Shown: positions 42,922-52,608, counted from the stretch's first letter. The stretch: DNA of 64,000 nucleotides from Alcanivorax sp. DP30 (GCF_009882945.1 NZ_WTUY01000005.1:537863-601862), one strand, 5' to 3'. Notes: generated by a model from the letters alone, not told the origin. Numbers and translations: made by a program.

Positions 42922-43605
42922 ATGACCCCGGAACGTTACCGCCGTATCTGTGAAACCCTGGATCGCCGTCAGCCCGATCTGACCGTGATCATGGATGGGG
43001 TCCACAAGCCCCATAACATTGCCGCCATCGTGCGTACCTGTGATGCGGTGGGGATTCTGGATGTGCATGCCATTCTCCCCAACAATCGCGCCCGTATGGC
43101 AGCTGGGACCGCCATGGGTTCCCAGCGCTGGGTCAAGGTTCACAAGCATGAGGAAAGCACCTCGGTGATTCGTGAACTGCAGGGGCAGGGCGTGCAGGTG
43201 CTGGCGGCCCATTTATCCGATACCGCCGTTCCCTACCGGGAGGTGGACTACAGCAAGCCCACCGCGCTGTTGCTGGGCACGGAAAAGTTTGGTGTCAGCG
43301 ATGAAGCCGCGGCAGCGGTGGATCAGCATGTGATTATCCCGATGATGGGCATGGTGGAATCGTTCAACGTGAGTGTGGCGGCGGCCATAGTGCTTTCCGA
43401 AGCCTGCGAGCAGCGCCGGGCCAAGGGCTTATACGACCAGCCTCGTCTGGATGCCCAGCGCTATCAGCAGCTTCTGTTTCGCTGGGGCCATGCCAGGATT
43501 GCCCGTCTGTGTGATGCCCACGGCGTTCCCTACCCAGAGCTGGATGAGGAAGGTCAGGTCAAAGACAGCGCCGCGCTTACGGCGCTGCTGCAGAAGAGCG
43601 AGTAG
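42922..43605 (+). CDS. trmH: tRNA (guanosine(18)-2'-O)-methyltransferase TrmH
   Basis: 227 residues of the SpoU/SPOUT family. Motif 1 is HNIAAIVRTCDAVG, motif 2 LLGTEKFGVSDEA and motif 3 IIPMMGMVESFNVSVAAA. It makes Gm18 in tRNA. The C-terminal extension after about residue 165 fits TrmH rather than TrmL. Its last 29 bases overlap the end of the convergent gene. Confidence 0.93.
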   Translation: MTPERYRRICETLDRRQPDLTVIMDGVHKPHNIAAIVRTCDAVGILDVHAILPNNRARMAAGTAMGSQRWVKVHKHEESTSVIRELQGQGVQVLAAHLSDTAVPYREVDYSKPTALLLGTEKFGVSDEAAAAVDQHVIIPMMGMVESFNVSVAAAIVLSEACEQRRAKGLYDQPRLDAQRYQQLLFRWGHARIARLCDAHGVPYPELDEEGQVKDSAALTALLQKSE

Positions 43606-45466
43606 GCGATCCCTTCAGACTTGCCGAAGGCGCGTGACTGACCTGCCAGTGGAAATCACTGGCACCGCCTTCACCCACCCAGGCGGGGAACCACAGCGTG
43701 TTATCCATGGTGGCGTAACGTAGCCGGGAAATATCCAGGTCTTGCTCCTCGGCCAGGGCAATCATGCGTTGCAGCACCTTGCCGTGATGAAGCTGGTCCG
43801 GGCGGGTGGTCGTGTCGATGATGGCCTGATGTACAAGGCGATTGAACGTATCGCGCGGAATGCCGGAGAAGTTCATCCGGTCCAGGTCGGCGATAAAGGC
43901 ATCGGCCAGTGACTCCACTGTGGTAAAGCGTCCCTGCGCATTCAATTCTGCGAGTCGTTCGCTGACGACCGCATCGTACTTTTTGAAGGCTCCGTCATTC
44001 TCCGCCTCTGCCAGCGCTACGATGGCTTCGCCCAGACTGTTCATGTTGGCGTAATCCAGCTTGGGGATGGCGCCCATCAGGTTGATGACGGTGCGCGGTA
44101 GCCCGCTGCTTTGAAAACCCAGTCGCGGTGTGGCGCCGGGGAAGCGTTCGTAATCGGTGAGGCTGTCTGCATCATCCTCGTAGAACATGTTCATGTTGAC
44201 GCCATTCAGGAAGGCATCAAACAGGCCGTTGGGCACCACCGGCATGTGATTACTGAAGAACATTTCCCAGCCCTGGTTGGAATCCATGTGCAACCAGTCG
44301 CCGGGCAGCCGGGTGGCATTCATGGTGTTCTCGAAGAGACTCATCTCGCCATCCACCAGGCCATACTCCTGCCGGCCATACACGGACTGGAAAGTCACCC
44401 GGGCGCCATCCAGGTTATGGAAATCGATGGCAAAGTGGATGCGCGGATCGCGCAGGAACATGAGGAAAAACTTCAGCACCTTTACGCTGCCAATGGCAAA
44501 GCGGGAAGGGATGGTGACCGACTGCTCGTAGAAATCCACCTGGAATTTCTGGCTGAAAAAGGTGGGCAGATAGGCATACCAGATGCGGGCTTTTACCAGC
44601 ATGGAAACCCGCACCGGGCCATCGCGGACAGCGATTGGAGTGGCCTTGATGTTCTTGCGGGTATCCAGATCTACGCGCAGCTTCTGGTTGAGGATGCCGG
44701 TACTGATGTTGACATAAATATTGTCGAAAACACTCTTGTCCTGATGCGGGCCCAGACGCGGCGCCATGGACTGAATCTGGGTAAAGTCATCCGGCTCATA
44801 GTCAAGATGCATCAGGGTGCTTTGAATCTGTCCGGCCTTCAGGTCGGCACTGACATAGTCGGCGGTGGAGCGCTCGGGATTGTTGCGCACCAGATAGATA
44901 TAGCGTGGCTGGTTGCGGGGAGAATCCAGGCGAATTTCCTCCAGGATCTCCCCGGCTTCTAGCGCATGCTCTGTGGGGGAATAGCGGCTGTTGCCTCCAT
45001 CACGGAACATGAAAACCAGTTCGTCAAAGTCATCAAAGGTGCCGGGCTTGCCTTCCGCAGGATGGTCGTTTTCGCCATCGATCCAGATAAGACCGGTCTT
45101 GTCGAATTCATCAATCTGGAACGGGATGGGGATGAATTTTCCGGCCCGCACGGCCATCACCGAAAGCTCCTCAATGGGGATGCCCATATGGCCAGGCAGC
45201 TCGAAGCCTTTCATCTCCATGGGGTAGAGGTAGGTAAACTGGGTGGTATCCAGAGCCTTGATGGTGGCGTCCAGTTGTGCGCTGGATATCTTGCGCATAC
45301 CCGGGGCCCAACGTCCCAGTGCACTGGGGTCGGCTTTGTAGAAATCGATAAAGTGCTGAAAATAGGCGTCTGGAACTCCGTCGGTCCAGATTTCCCGCGC
45401 CTGTAGCGGGCTGCCGAGGCTGATCAACAGGGCAATCAGCCCAATCCATGCCTGTCTGGCGGTCAT
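43577..45466 (-). CDS. Large secreted protein of unknown function (629 aa)
   Basis: ATG 45466 starts a signal peptide (about 1-22, ending LQA before REI). The mature protein contains IPFQIDEFDKTGLIWIDG, a segment that suggests a carbohydrate- or calcium-binding beta fold (acidic DFDELVFMFRDGG follows), and long stretches of alternating hydrophobic residues. I see no catalytic motif, lipobox or membrane anchor. It ends in overlap with trmH and faces away from a methyltransferase gene. Function unknown; an extracellular or periplasmic binding role is only a guess. Confidence 0.7.
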   Translation of the reverse strand: MTARQAWIGLIALLISLGSPLQAREIWTDGVPDAYFQHFIDFYKADPSALGRWAPGMRKISSAQLDATIKALDTTQFTYLYPMEMKGFELPGHMGIPIEELSVMAVRAGKFIPIPFQIDEFDKTGLIWIDGENDHPAEGKPGTFDDFDELVFMFRDGGNSRYSPTEHALEAGEILEEIRLDSPRNQPRYIYLVRNNPERSTADYVSADLKAGQIQSTLMHLDYEPDDFTQIQSMAPRLGPHQDKSVFDNIYVNISTGILNQKLRVDLDTRKNIKATPIAVRDGPVRVSMLVKARIWYAYLPTFFSQKFQVDFYEQSVTIPSRFAIGSVKVLKFFLMFLRDPRIHFAIDFHNLDGARVTFQSVYGRQEYGLVDGEMSLFENTMNATRLPGDWLHMDSNQGWEMFFSNHMPVVPNGLFDAFLNGVNMNMFYEDDADSLTDYERFPGATPRLGFQSSGLPRTVINLMGAIPKLDYANMNSLGEAIVALAEAENDGAFKKYDAVVSERLAELNAQGRFTTVESLADAFIADLDRMNFSGIPRDTFNRLVHQAIIDTTTRPDQLHHGKVLQRMIALAEEQDLDISRLRYATMDNTLWFPAWVGEGGASDFHWQVSHAPSASLKGSPTRSSAAAP

Positions 45467-45513
45467 TTTGTTATTCTCTGCGACGATTTTGGATAGGCGA
45501 CGGAGCCTAGAGT

Positions 45514-46185
45514 ATGACAAGCGACCCGAAAAGAGTAGGCCTGAACGCCCTCCACGAGCGGCTCCACCGCGTATTGCCGAATGTGAATCTGACCTGCCAG
45601 CCGTTACCCCAGACCCCCTCCCTGAAATTGTGGCTGCTTGACGAGCTGTTTCCGGAAAAGGCGCTGGAACCCGGTATCGTCAATGCCATCATGGAAGAGC
45701 CGCCTTACTGGTCTTTTTGCTGGGCGTCGGGACAAGTGTTGGCAGAATATCTGATCCGCCATCCAGAATGGGTGAAGGGGCGCTGTGTTGTGGACGTGGG
45801 GCCAGGCTCCGGGGTGGTGGCCATTGCTGCAGCGATGGCCGGCGCCCGCAAGGTCATCGCCTGCGACCTGGATGAGGATGCGCTGACTGCCACCCAGGTG
45901 AACGCGGCAGAAAATGGCGTCCACATCGAACTCAGTCAGGATCTGGACAGTGCGCTGGCCGACGCGGATCTGGTTACTGCGGCAGATATCCTCTATGACC
46001 GCGAAAACCTGCCGCTGCTGTCGCGCTTCAATGCCGCAGGGGCGGTGTTGCTGGCAGACTCCCGGGTACCGGATCTGGACCCGCCGGGTTACCGGTTGCT
46101 GGGGCAATGGCAATCCTGTACCTGGCCGGATCTTGGGGAATCCAGTGAATATAACGGGGTGCGGTTGTTTGCTTCGGAACCGTAG
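45514..46185 (+). CDS. SAM-dependent methyltransferase, ETFB-lysine-methyltransferase-like
   Basis: 223 residues of class I methyltransferase fold: motif I VVDVGPGSGVVAIAAAMAGA and the Asp of motif II in IACDLDEDAL. The segment PPYWSFCWASGQVLAEYL before motif I is that of the ETFB-lysine methyltransferase/PrmA-like group. The substrate is probably a protein lysine, perhaps of electron transfer flavoprotein, by homology with the mitochondrial enzyme; this is inference. Next is the DegP-type protease. Confidence 0.78.
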   Translation: MTSDPKRVGLNALHERLHRVLPNVNLTCQPLPQTPSLKLWLLDELFPEKALEPGIVNAIMEEPPYWSFCWASGQVLAEYLIRHPEWVKGRCVVDVGPGSGVVAIAAAMAGARKVIACDLDEDALTATQVNAAENGVHIELSQDLDSALADADLVTAADILYDRENLPLLSRFNAAGAVLLADSRVPDLDPPGYRLLGQWQSCTWPDLGESSEYNGVRLFASEP

Positions 46186-46316
46186 TGAAAAATGCCGGTC
46201 AGAGAATGCACGTGACGGAAGTTATCAGCCTGATGCTGCCACTACTTCCGTTGTGGGGGACAACAGGGATATGAATCCCGGTGTGCTTATTCCTTGAGGA
46301 ACAGGAGGAACAAACT

Positions 46317-47699
46317 TTGTTGAAGGCTAAACCATCCATCTATTCTGTTGCAGGATTGCTGGCAATCCTGATGGTTGTTCTGTCACCGGCACAGGCGGCC
46401 TTGCCCTCTGCCACTGGTGATGGTCAGGCACTACCTTCGCTGGCGCCAATGCTGGAGGCGGCTTCTCCGGCGGTGGTCAATATTGCGGTGGAAACCCGGG
46501 TGCGGGCAGCTCGCAATCCGTTAATGGAGGATCCCTTCTTTCGCCGCTTTTTCAATATCCCTGAACAACAACGCGAGCGTCGCGCCGCCAGTGCCGGCTC
46601 CGGCGTCATTGTGGATGCCGACAATGGCTATGTGCTGACCAATGCGCATGTGGTCAAGAATGCAGATACGATCGAGGTGACGCTCACCGATGGCCGGGAA
46701 CTGACGGCTGAGCTGGTGGGGACGGACGAAGAAGTGGATCTGGCGGTGCTGAAACTGGAAGACGCCAGTGACCTTACCCAGATCGCCATTGCGGATTCCA
46801 CCACCTTGCGGGTAGGGGATTTTGTGGTGGCCATCGGTAATCCCTTCGGACTCGGGCAGACGGTGACCAGCGGGATTGTCTCTGCGCTGGGACGAACGGG
46901 TCTGGGGATCGAGGGCTACGAGAGCTTTATCCAGACCGATGCGTCCATCAATCCGGGTAACTCCGGGGGCGCCCTGGTCAACCTGCGCGGCGAACTGGTG
47001 GGCATCAATACTGCCATTCTTGCCCCGGCGGGTGGCAACGTGGGGATCGGTTTTGCCATTCCTACGGAAATGACGGAAAACGTGATGCACCAGCTGATAG
47101 AGCATGGCGAGGTGCGTCGCGGCATGCTGGGCGTCACCATTCAGGACCTGACCCCGGAGTTGGCGGACGCCTTTGGCGTAGAGCGTCAGCGCGGTGTGGT
47201 TATCACCCAGGTAGTGGAAGACAGTGCCGCCGAGAAGGCCGGTGTCAAGAGTGGTGATGTGGTGGTGGCCGTGGATGGCCGTCCTGTGAACCGAGCCAAT
47301 GACCTGCGAAACAAGGTGGGTATGTCACCGGTGGGCGAAAAGGTCCAGCTGAGCATTTTGCGTGACGGCAAGAAGAAGTCTGTCACGGCGGTGATCAGCG
47401 AAACCTCCCAGGAGACGGCCGGTGGAGAGGCGGTTTCCAGTTATCTGGAAGGTGCCAGCCTGCGCGACCTGCGCAAGGGCGAGCTGCAGCACGCCGATCA
47501 GGGTGTCTTTGTGGACAAGGTAGAGCAGGGGTCCCCTGCGTGGCGTGCCGGGCTCCGGCAGGGTGATGTGATCATCAACGCCAATCGCAAGGATGTCGTA
47601 AACATGGATGAACTGAAGGGTGCCATTCAGGACAAGGATGCCGCCCTGTTGTTGCGGGTGAACCGAAATGGCGGTGTTTTCTTCGTAGTGGTACGTTAA
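46317..47699 (+). CDS. mucD: Do-family periplasmic serine protease (MucD/DegP)
   Basis: 460 residues from TTG 46317, the first in-frame start after a perfect AGGAGG at 46303-46308. A signal peptide (about 1-27, ending AQA) precedes a trypsin-like domain with triad His111 (NAHVV), Asp141 (VDLAVLK) and Ser216 (GNSGGAL), then two PDZ domains. Such proteases degrade misfolded envelope proteins. In Pseudomonas mucD lies beside algU-mucAB; those genes are not upstream here, so only the family assignment is firm. Confidence 0.92.
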   Translation: MLKAKPSIYSVAGLLAILMVVLSPAQAALPSATGDGQALPSLAPMLEAASPAVVNIAVETRVRAARNPLMEDPFFRRFFNIPEQQRERRAASAGSGVIVDADNGYVLTNAHVVKNADTIEVTLTDGRELTAELVGTDEEVDLAVLKLEDASDLTQIAIADSTTLRVGDFVVAIGNPFGLGQTVTSGIVSALGRTGLGIEGYESFIQTDASINPGNSGGALVNLRGELVGINTAILAPAGGNVGIGFAIPTEMTENVMHQLIEHGEVRRGMLGVTIQDLTPELADAFGVERQRGVVITQVVEDSAAEKAGVKSGDVVVAVDGRPVNRANDLRNKVGMSPVGEKVQLSILRDGKKKSVTAVISETSQETAGGEAVSSYLEGASLRDLRKGELQHADQGVFVDKVEQGSPAWRAGLRQGDVIINANRKDVVNMDELKGAIQDKDAALLLRVNRNGGVFFVVVR

Positions 47700-47713
47700 T
47701 CAGACGATGCAGG

Positions 47714-47734
47714 CAGGCCCGCCGAGCGGGCCTG
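47714..47734. other. 9-bp perfect hairpin after the protease gene
   Basis: CAGGCCCGC-CGA-GCGGGCCTG lies between the protease and the DUF5666 gene. No T-tract follows, so termination would be weak and some read-through is expected. Confidence 0.4.
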
Positions 47735-47763
47735 TGACAAGGACGGAGTCTTGGAGAGTGATC

Positions 47764-48042
47764 ATGAAGGGTTCATGGAAAGCATTGCCGTTCGCAGCGT
47801 TGTTCGCTGCCAGTACACCGGTTATTGCCAATGATCTGGAAGGCTTGATTGAATCGGTAGATACGGAGGCCGGCACTTTTGTCGTTCAAGGCATTACGTT
47901 TGTTACCAGCGCAACCACCTTCTATGAGGATGGTCTGAAAGAATTCAGCGATCTCCATGAGGGGCAGCGTGTGGAAGTGGACTTTCAGTTTCAGGATGGC
48001 AAGCATGTGGCCACCCTGATTGAGCTGGAGAGCCACGACTGA
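47764..48042 (+). CDS. DUF5666 domain exported protein
   Basis: 92 residues with a signal peptide (about 1-22, ending VIA). The mature region LEGLIESVDTEAGTFVVQG and GQRVEVDFQFQDG is a small beta-barrel of the DUF5666 type. Members are often periplasmic and of unknown role. It lies 64 bases after the protease gene, possibly co-transcribed. Confidence 0.75.
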   Translation: MKGSWKALPFAALFAASTPVIANDLEGLIESVDTEAGTFVVQGITFVTSATTFYEDGLKEFSDLHEGQRVEVDFQFQDGKHVATLIELESHD

Positions 48043-48062
48043 GTTGTTTCAAGGCGTGGCCT

Positions 48063-48848
48063 TCACGACTCGTCAAACTGGCCATGACGGCCACTGCCGG
48101 CCCTGAAACGGCCGGCACCTTCCAGGGCTTCCTCGAATACCACCGGGTAACCACCGGCGCCCTCCGTCTGCAGCGCGTCGGCCTCGGACTGTTGCCATTG
48201 CTCCAGCGCGGAGAGCCGGTCTGCACGCAGGCAGCGTTGCGGGAAGGCGGCAATTTGCTGCGCCATTTCCAGTGCCGCACCCAGAGCCCGGCCCTTTTCC
48301 ACCACGCGATTGGCCAATCCGAAAAGTAGTGCTTCGTCGGCAGCCACAGGGCGCCCTGTCAGGATCATGTCCATGGCACGGCTATGGCCAATCAGACGGG
48401 GCAGCCGAACGGTGCCGCCATCAATAAGGGGTACGCCCCAGCGGCGGCAGAAGACGCCGAACACGGCATTTGCCTCCATCACTCGAATGTCGCACCAGAG
48501 CGCCAGCTCCAGCCCACCGGCAACGGCATAACCGCTGACGGCAGCGATAACCGGTTTCGTCAATGACAGCCGCGTTGGGCCCATGGGTCCGGGGCCGCTG
48601 CCTGCTGCATCAATCTCGTTACGACGCTGTGGATCTGACATGGCGCCAAGGTCTGCGCCCGCACAGAAGTTTCCGCCCAGGCCCTGCAGCACCGCGACAC
48701 TCAAACTGTCGTCGGCATCAAACTGTTCGAAGGCTTGTCGCAAGGCGTCGGCAGTGGGGCGGTCGACCGCATTGCGGACTTCGGGCCGGTTCAGACTGAC
48801 CACGAGAATGTTATCGTGGCGCTCGGTGAGTACGGTGGTCTGGGTCAT
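48063..48848 (-). CDS. Enoyl-CoA hydratase/isomerase (crotonase) family protein
   Basis: 261 residues from ATG 48848, with AAGGA upstream. Crotonase motifs: LNRPEVRNAVDR, GGNFCAGADLGAM (oxyanion hole and CoA site) and AVSGYAVAGGLELALWCD. One active-site position expected to be Glu is not clearly placed, and the substrate is unknown. The gene ends near the DUF5666 gene and is divergent from the thioredoxin gene. Confidence 0.85.
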   Translation of the reverse strand: MTQTTVLTERHDNILVVSLNRPEVRNAVDRPTADALRQAFEQFDADDSLSVAVLQGLGGNFCAGADLGAMSDPQRRNEIDAAGSGPGPMGPTRLSLTKPVIAAVSGYAVAGGLELALWCDIRVMEANAVFGVFCRRWGVPLIDGGTVRLPRLIGHSRAMDMILTGRPVAADEALLFGLANRVVEKGRALGAALEMAQQIAAFPQRCLRADRLSALEQWQQSEADALQTEGAGGYPVVFEEALEGAGRFRAGSGRHGQFDES

Positions 48849-48912
48849 TACTGGTATCCTTGGAGCGGTGGCAGGGAGCAACGCAAGGCAGAGTGTAACA
48901 AGGTGAGCGGTG

Positions 48913-49233
48913 ATGCAGTATCAGGGTGTATATAAAGAGGAAACGCTGGGCCGGACGGAACTGGATAAAGTGGACGGTCTGGTCGTTGTGGAGTTTGGCA
49001 CCAACTGGTGTGGGCATTGCCTTGCCGCGCAGGCGGATATCGAGAACGCCCTGGAGGCGTTGCCGGATGGGCAACATATCAAGGTGGAGGATGGGCCGGG
49101 ACGGCGGCTTGGGCGAAGCTTTCGTGTAAAACTCTGGCCGACGCTGATCGTTATGAAAGACGGGCAGGAAGTCGCCAGGGCCGTGCGTCCGGATCGGGCC
49201 GCCCTGGACGCCCTGTTTTCGGGGATCAACTGA
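48913..49233 (+). CDS. Thioredoxin-fold protein
   Basis: 106 residues with the active site NWCGHC (Cys33, Cys36) and cis-Pro in LWPTLIV. It lacks the standard WCGPC, so redox tuning may differ from TrxA. The two ATG candidates are one codon apart. Its end overlaps the convergent oxidoreductase gene by a few bases. Partner unknown. Confidence 0.82.
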   Translation: MQYQGVYKEETLGRTELDKVDGLVVVEFGTNWCGHCLAAQADIENALEALPDGQHIKVEDGPGRRLGRSFRVKLWPTLIVMKDGQEVARAVRPDRAALDALFSGIN

Positions 49234-50236
49234 TCGTCAGAACCACCTTGCCAATGGTGCGGCCGGATTGCAGTAATGCCAGCGCCTCATGGGCCTGGGT
49301 AAAGTCAAACTGATGACCCACATGAGGTGGCGTGATGGTAACTTCTGCCAGCTCCTGAAGCAGCGTCTGCATTTCCTTTTTTTGTTCCCATAGCCAGATC
49401 AGATTGAAGGCCAGTACGGAACGGTTGCTGCTGATCATCTCCATGACGTCATAGCGTGGCCGTTTCAAATACCGCCATAGAGCCCGGAGGTAGTCAGGCC
49501 TTTGACCACTGGGGGTAAATTCGGCGGCGCCGAACACCACCAGTCTGCCCATGGGATTGAGGGCATCAAAACTCGCTTTTTGCACCGCTCCGCCGATGGC
49601 ATCCAGGACCAGATCAAAGTGCCTGTCTTCGCGTTGCAGTTGTTGCCGAAACGTTTTTTCGCGCACCAGAATCTGCGTGAATCCCTGTTGCTTCAACCAG
49701 TCTGCCTTGTCCAGACTGCTGACTGTTCCCACCGGTTTGGCCCCCAGGGTTTCGCATAATTTCATCGCCTGAAGTCCCACCCCTCCAGCGGCGCTGTGAA
49801 CCAGCACCTGGTGTCCGGGCTGCACGGCGCCAAGCCGGGTAAGCGCGTACCAGGCGGTGAGTGTTTGCACTGCCCAGGCAGCGCCCTGAGCGGGGCTCCA
49901 ATCGTGGGGTAGAGGCATCAGATAATCGGGATCGCTGTCGATCTGTGAGGTGTAGCCACCAAAGCGGGTAACCCCCATGACCCGATCGCCGACCTGATAT
50001 CGCTGACACTGCGCACCGCATTCAATGACCTCACCGGCGAATTCCAGTCCGGGAGTGAATGCGCCCTCTGGCGTGGCCGAGTACAGGCCGGTGAGGGCAA
50101 AGATATCGGCAAAGTTCAGACCGACCGCCTCCACGCGAATTCTCACTCGGGTTTGTTCAAGAGGCCCGGACGCTTTCTCTTGCAGGGAGAGTCGGGAGAG
50201 ACTGCCCGCTTTGGGAGTGTGCCAATAACGAATCAT
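49226..50236 (-). CDS. Medium-chain dehydrogenase/quinone oxidoreductase-like protein
   Basis: 336 residues. The GroES-like N-terminal half includes GLNFADIFALTGLYS and GLEFAGEVIECG, and the NAD(P)-binding half has VHSAAGGVGLQAMKLCETLGA. The catalytic zinc ligands of true alcohol dehydrogenases are not evident, so it fits the QOR/Zn-independent group. The substrate is unknown; no operon partner is adjacent. Confidence 0.87.
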   Translation of the reverse strand: MIRYWHTPKAGSLSRLSLQEKASGPLEQTRVRIRVEAVGLNFADIFALTGLYSATPEGAFTPGLEFAGEVIECGAQCQRYQVGDRVMGVTRFGGYTSQIDSDPDYLMPLPHDWSPAQGAAWAVQTLTAWYALTRLGAVQPGHQVLVHSAAGGVGLQAMKLCETLGAKPVGTVSSLDKADWLKQQGFTQILVREKTFRQQLQREDRHFDLVLDAIGGAVQKASFDALNPMGRLVVFGAAEFTPSGQRPDYLRALWRYLKRPRYDVMEMISSNRSVLAFNLIWLWEQKKEMQTLLQELAEVTITPPHVGHQFDFTQAHEALALLQSGRTIGKVVLTIS

Positions 50237-50524
50237 GTGTCGCTCGTGTTTGATGAAGGCACAAGCCTAGCAGAGAGATGGGCTGTCCGCAGGAAAGCTC
50301 AGGAGTGCAACGAAAAGCGCCTGCCCGCCCAGGCACTCCATGCTAGTGGACAACACAGCCATCCTATAACCCGACCAGCCCATTAACTACATCACCCTGA
50401 TTGATAAATGCGTCATATTGTCGCCTTCGCATCGGATAAGCTGATGCTCTGACTGTCGGCTGGTGGTAGGGTTCGGAATGAGTCGGGTTGGTCCCGGTTC
50501 CACATTCAATGGGGAGATAGTGTC

Positions 50525-50908
50525 TTGAATAATCCTGATCTGGCGAAATTGATCCTGCGTCTTACAGCTGGAATCCTGATGCTGCTGCACGGTATCGGCA
50601 AGCTGTATTCCGGGGTGGGCTGGATTGCCCATGAGCTGGCATCCCATAACCTGCCGGGGTTCCTCGCCTACGGGGTGTTTATCGGCGAGATCATTGCCCC
50701 CTTGATGGTGATTATTGGGCTGCATACCCGTGTGGGTGCGGTGCTGATGGCCGGCAACATGTTGGTGGCTATCGTGCTGGTACACATGGGCGAAGTTTTT
50801 GCGCTATCCAAGTCTGGCGGCTGGGCGTTGGAACTGCAGGGTTTTTTCCTGTTCACTTCGCTGGCGATTTTTTTCCTGGGCGCGGGCAGGTACGCAGTCA
50901 AGAATTAA
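50525..50908 (+). CDS. DoxX family membrane protein
   Basis: 127 residues from TTG 50525, with GGGGAGA upstream. Four hydrophobic segments and LRLTAGILMLLHGIGKL and GAVLMAGNMLVAIVLVH fit the DoxX family, small inner-membrane proteins with an uncertain redox role. It is followed by tandem heptamer repeats and a terminator. Confidence 0.85.
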   Translation: MNNPDLAKLILRLTAGILMLLHGIGKLYSGVGWIAHELASHNLPGFLAYGVFIGEIIAPLMVIIGLHTRVGAVLMAGNMLVAIVLVHMGEVFALSKSGGWALELQGFFLFTSLAIFFLGAGRYAVKN

Positions 50909-50910
50909 CC

Positions 50911-50938
50911 CTTCGAGCTTCGAGCTTCGAGCTTCGAG
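50911..50938. repeat. Tandem direct repeat of CTTCGAG
   Basis: The heptamer CTTCGAG is repeated four times in succession right after the DoxX stop codon, before a terminator. A related tandem repeat (GAGCTAC) lies at 53141. Confidence 0.6.
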
Positions 50939-50943
50939 AAAAG

Positions 50944-50980
50944 AAAAGGCCGAGCTCTGTCAGGAGCGCGGCCTTTTTTT
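50944..50980. terminator. Terminator between DoxX and TM2 genes
   Basis: AAAAGGCCGAGCTC-loop-GAGCGCGGCCTTTTTTT: a strong stem with one mismatch and a T-run. The A-run on the other side allows it to serve both strands. Confidence 0.85.
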
Positions 50981-51016
50981 AAGTTTGAAAAGTGGAGGGA
51001 GAGAGGCTGAACGTGT

Positions 51017-51415
51017 TCAGCCTGGCAGGCGGTTTTTCTCGGCGATTTGACCATTGAGAGTCAGGAAATCGTAGAGAATTCCCAGCCCGAACAGACCCAC
51101 CGTCAGCAGATAGAGAATGCCGGTGAAGACCTTGCCCATGTAAAACCGGTGGATGCCGAAGATGCCCAGAAAGGTGAGCAGGATCCAGGCCACGTTATAG
51201 TCGATGCTGCCGGCCTCGTATTTTGCATCCGCCGCTTCGTCCATACCGGGGATCAGGAACAGGTCGATGATCCAGCCGATAAAGAACAGCCCGAGGGTGA
51301 AAAACCAGATGGTGCCCGTTATCTGCTTGCCGTAATAGAAACGGTGCGCGCCCATGAAACCGAAGATCCAGAGCAGATAGCCGATAACCTTGCTGTGCGT
51401 GTCCTGATTTTGCAT
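51017..51415 (-). CDS. TM2 domain protein with duplicated repeat
   Basis: 132 residues. Two TM2-type units are seen: GAHRFYYGKQITGTIWFFTL and GIHRFYMGKVFTGILYLLTV, each with a hairpin of hydrophobic helices. The duplication is internal to one gene. TM2 proteins sit in membranes and their function in bacteria is unknown. Confidence 0.85.
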   Translation of the reverse strand: MQNQDTHSKVIGYLLWIFGFMGAHRFYYGKQITGTIWFFTLGLFFIGWIIDLFLIPGMDEAADAKYEAGSIDYNVAWILLTFLGIFGIHRFYMGKVFTGILYLLTVGLFGLGILYDFLTLNGQIAEKNRLPG

Positions 51416-51426
51416 GCATTGCGTCC

Positions 51427-52608
51427 TTATAATTTTACGGTGAGTGAGGCGATGGCGGCGTTGGCCTTGTCCCGGGCATTGGCAATGTCGCTGCCTAGCG
51501 CCAGCGCCACGCCGAGTCGGCGGCTGCCATGCACTTCTGGTTTGCCAAACAGACGCACTTCCGTGTTGGGTTGGCTCAAGGCCTGATCGAGGCCCTGATA
51601 CTGCATCTGTTCTGAATCACCCTGCACCAGCAGTACGGATGAGGCGGCAGGGCCGCGTTGTTCCAGCGCCGGGATCGGCAGGCCGAGGATGGCGCGGGCG
51701 TGTAATGCGAATTCGGAAAGGTTCTGCGACAGCAGGGTTACCAGACCCGTATCGTGGGGGCGTGGAGACACCTCACTGAAATACACCTGATCGCCCTTGA
51801 TAAACAGTTCAACGCCAAAGATACCGGTACCGCCCAGTGCTTCGGTAATGGCGCCTGCCACTTCCCGGGATGCATCCAGTGCTGCAGCGGACATGGGTTG
51901 TGGCTGCCAGGATTCCTGGTAATCGCCGTTGGCCTGACGGTGGCCGATGGGATCGCAGTACGTGGTGCCGTCGCGATGGCGAACGGTGAGCAGGGTAATT
52001 TCGTAGTCGAAGTCCACAAAGCCTTCAATGATGACCCGGCCTTCCCCGGCGCGGCCGCCGGACTGGGCATAGTCCCAGGCTTTCTGAATATCGGCTTCGG
52101 TCTTGATGGTGCTCTGGCCTTTGCCGGAGGAACTCATTACCGGCTTGATCACGCAGGGCATACCGATTTCGGCCACCGCTTGCTGGTAGTCTTCGAGGGT
52201 ATCAGCAAAGCGGAAAGGTGAGGTGGGCAAACCCAGTTCTTCGGCGGCCAGACGGCGGATGCCTTCCCGGTTCATGGTCAGGTTGGTGGCCCGTGCGGTG
52301 GGAACTACGGTGACCCCCTCAGCCTCCAGCTTGAGCAATTCATCCGTGGCAATGGCTTCAATTTCCGGCACGATCAGCGCGGGCTTTTCCTTTTCCACCA
52401 GGCTGCGCAATGCGGCGCCGTCGAGCATGTTGATCACATGGCTGCGTTGGGCCACCTGCATGGCCGGGGCGTTGGCATAACGGTCCACGGCAATGACTTC
52501 GCACCCGTAGCGGATCAGCTCAATGGCCACTTCACGACCCAGCTCGCCGGAGCCGAGCAACATCACACGGGTTGCGGTGTCTGTATGGGGGGTGCCAATG
52601 GTGGTCAT
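51427..52608 (-). CDS. purT: Formate-dependent phosphoribosylglycinamide formyltransferase
   Basis: 393 residues from ATG 52608. The ATP-grasp enzyme makes formyl-GAR from GAR, formate and ATP. Motifs: [63 protein letters not shown] and [10 protein letters not shown]. It is another purine synthesis gene in this window, apart from purC and purL. Its start region is divergent from tadA. Confidence 0.96.
   Translation of the reverse strand: MTTIGTPHTDTATRVMLLGSGELGREVAIELIRYGCEVIAVDRYANAPAMQVAQRSHVINMLDGAALRSLVEKEKPALIVPEIEAIATDELLKLEAEGVTVVPTARATNLTMNREGIRRLAAEELGLPTSPFRFADTLEDYQQAVAEIGMPCVIKPVMSSSGKGQSTIKTEADIQKAWDYAQSGGRAGEGRVIIEGFVDFDYEITLLTVRHRDGTTYCDPIGHRQANGDYQESWQPQPMSAAALDASREVAGAITEALGGTGIFGVELFIKGDQVYFSEVSPRPHDTGLVTLLSQNLSEFALHARAILGLPIPALEQRGPAASSVLLVQGDSEQMQYQGLDQALSQPNTEVRLFGKPEVHGSRRLGVALALGSDIANARDKANAAIASLTVKL

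Noticed and set aside
46317-47699. Assignment as the alginate-operon mucD from context
   Set aside because: The algU-mucA-mucB genes are not next to it in this window, so only the protease family name is supported.
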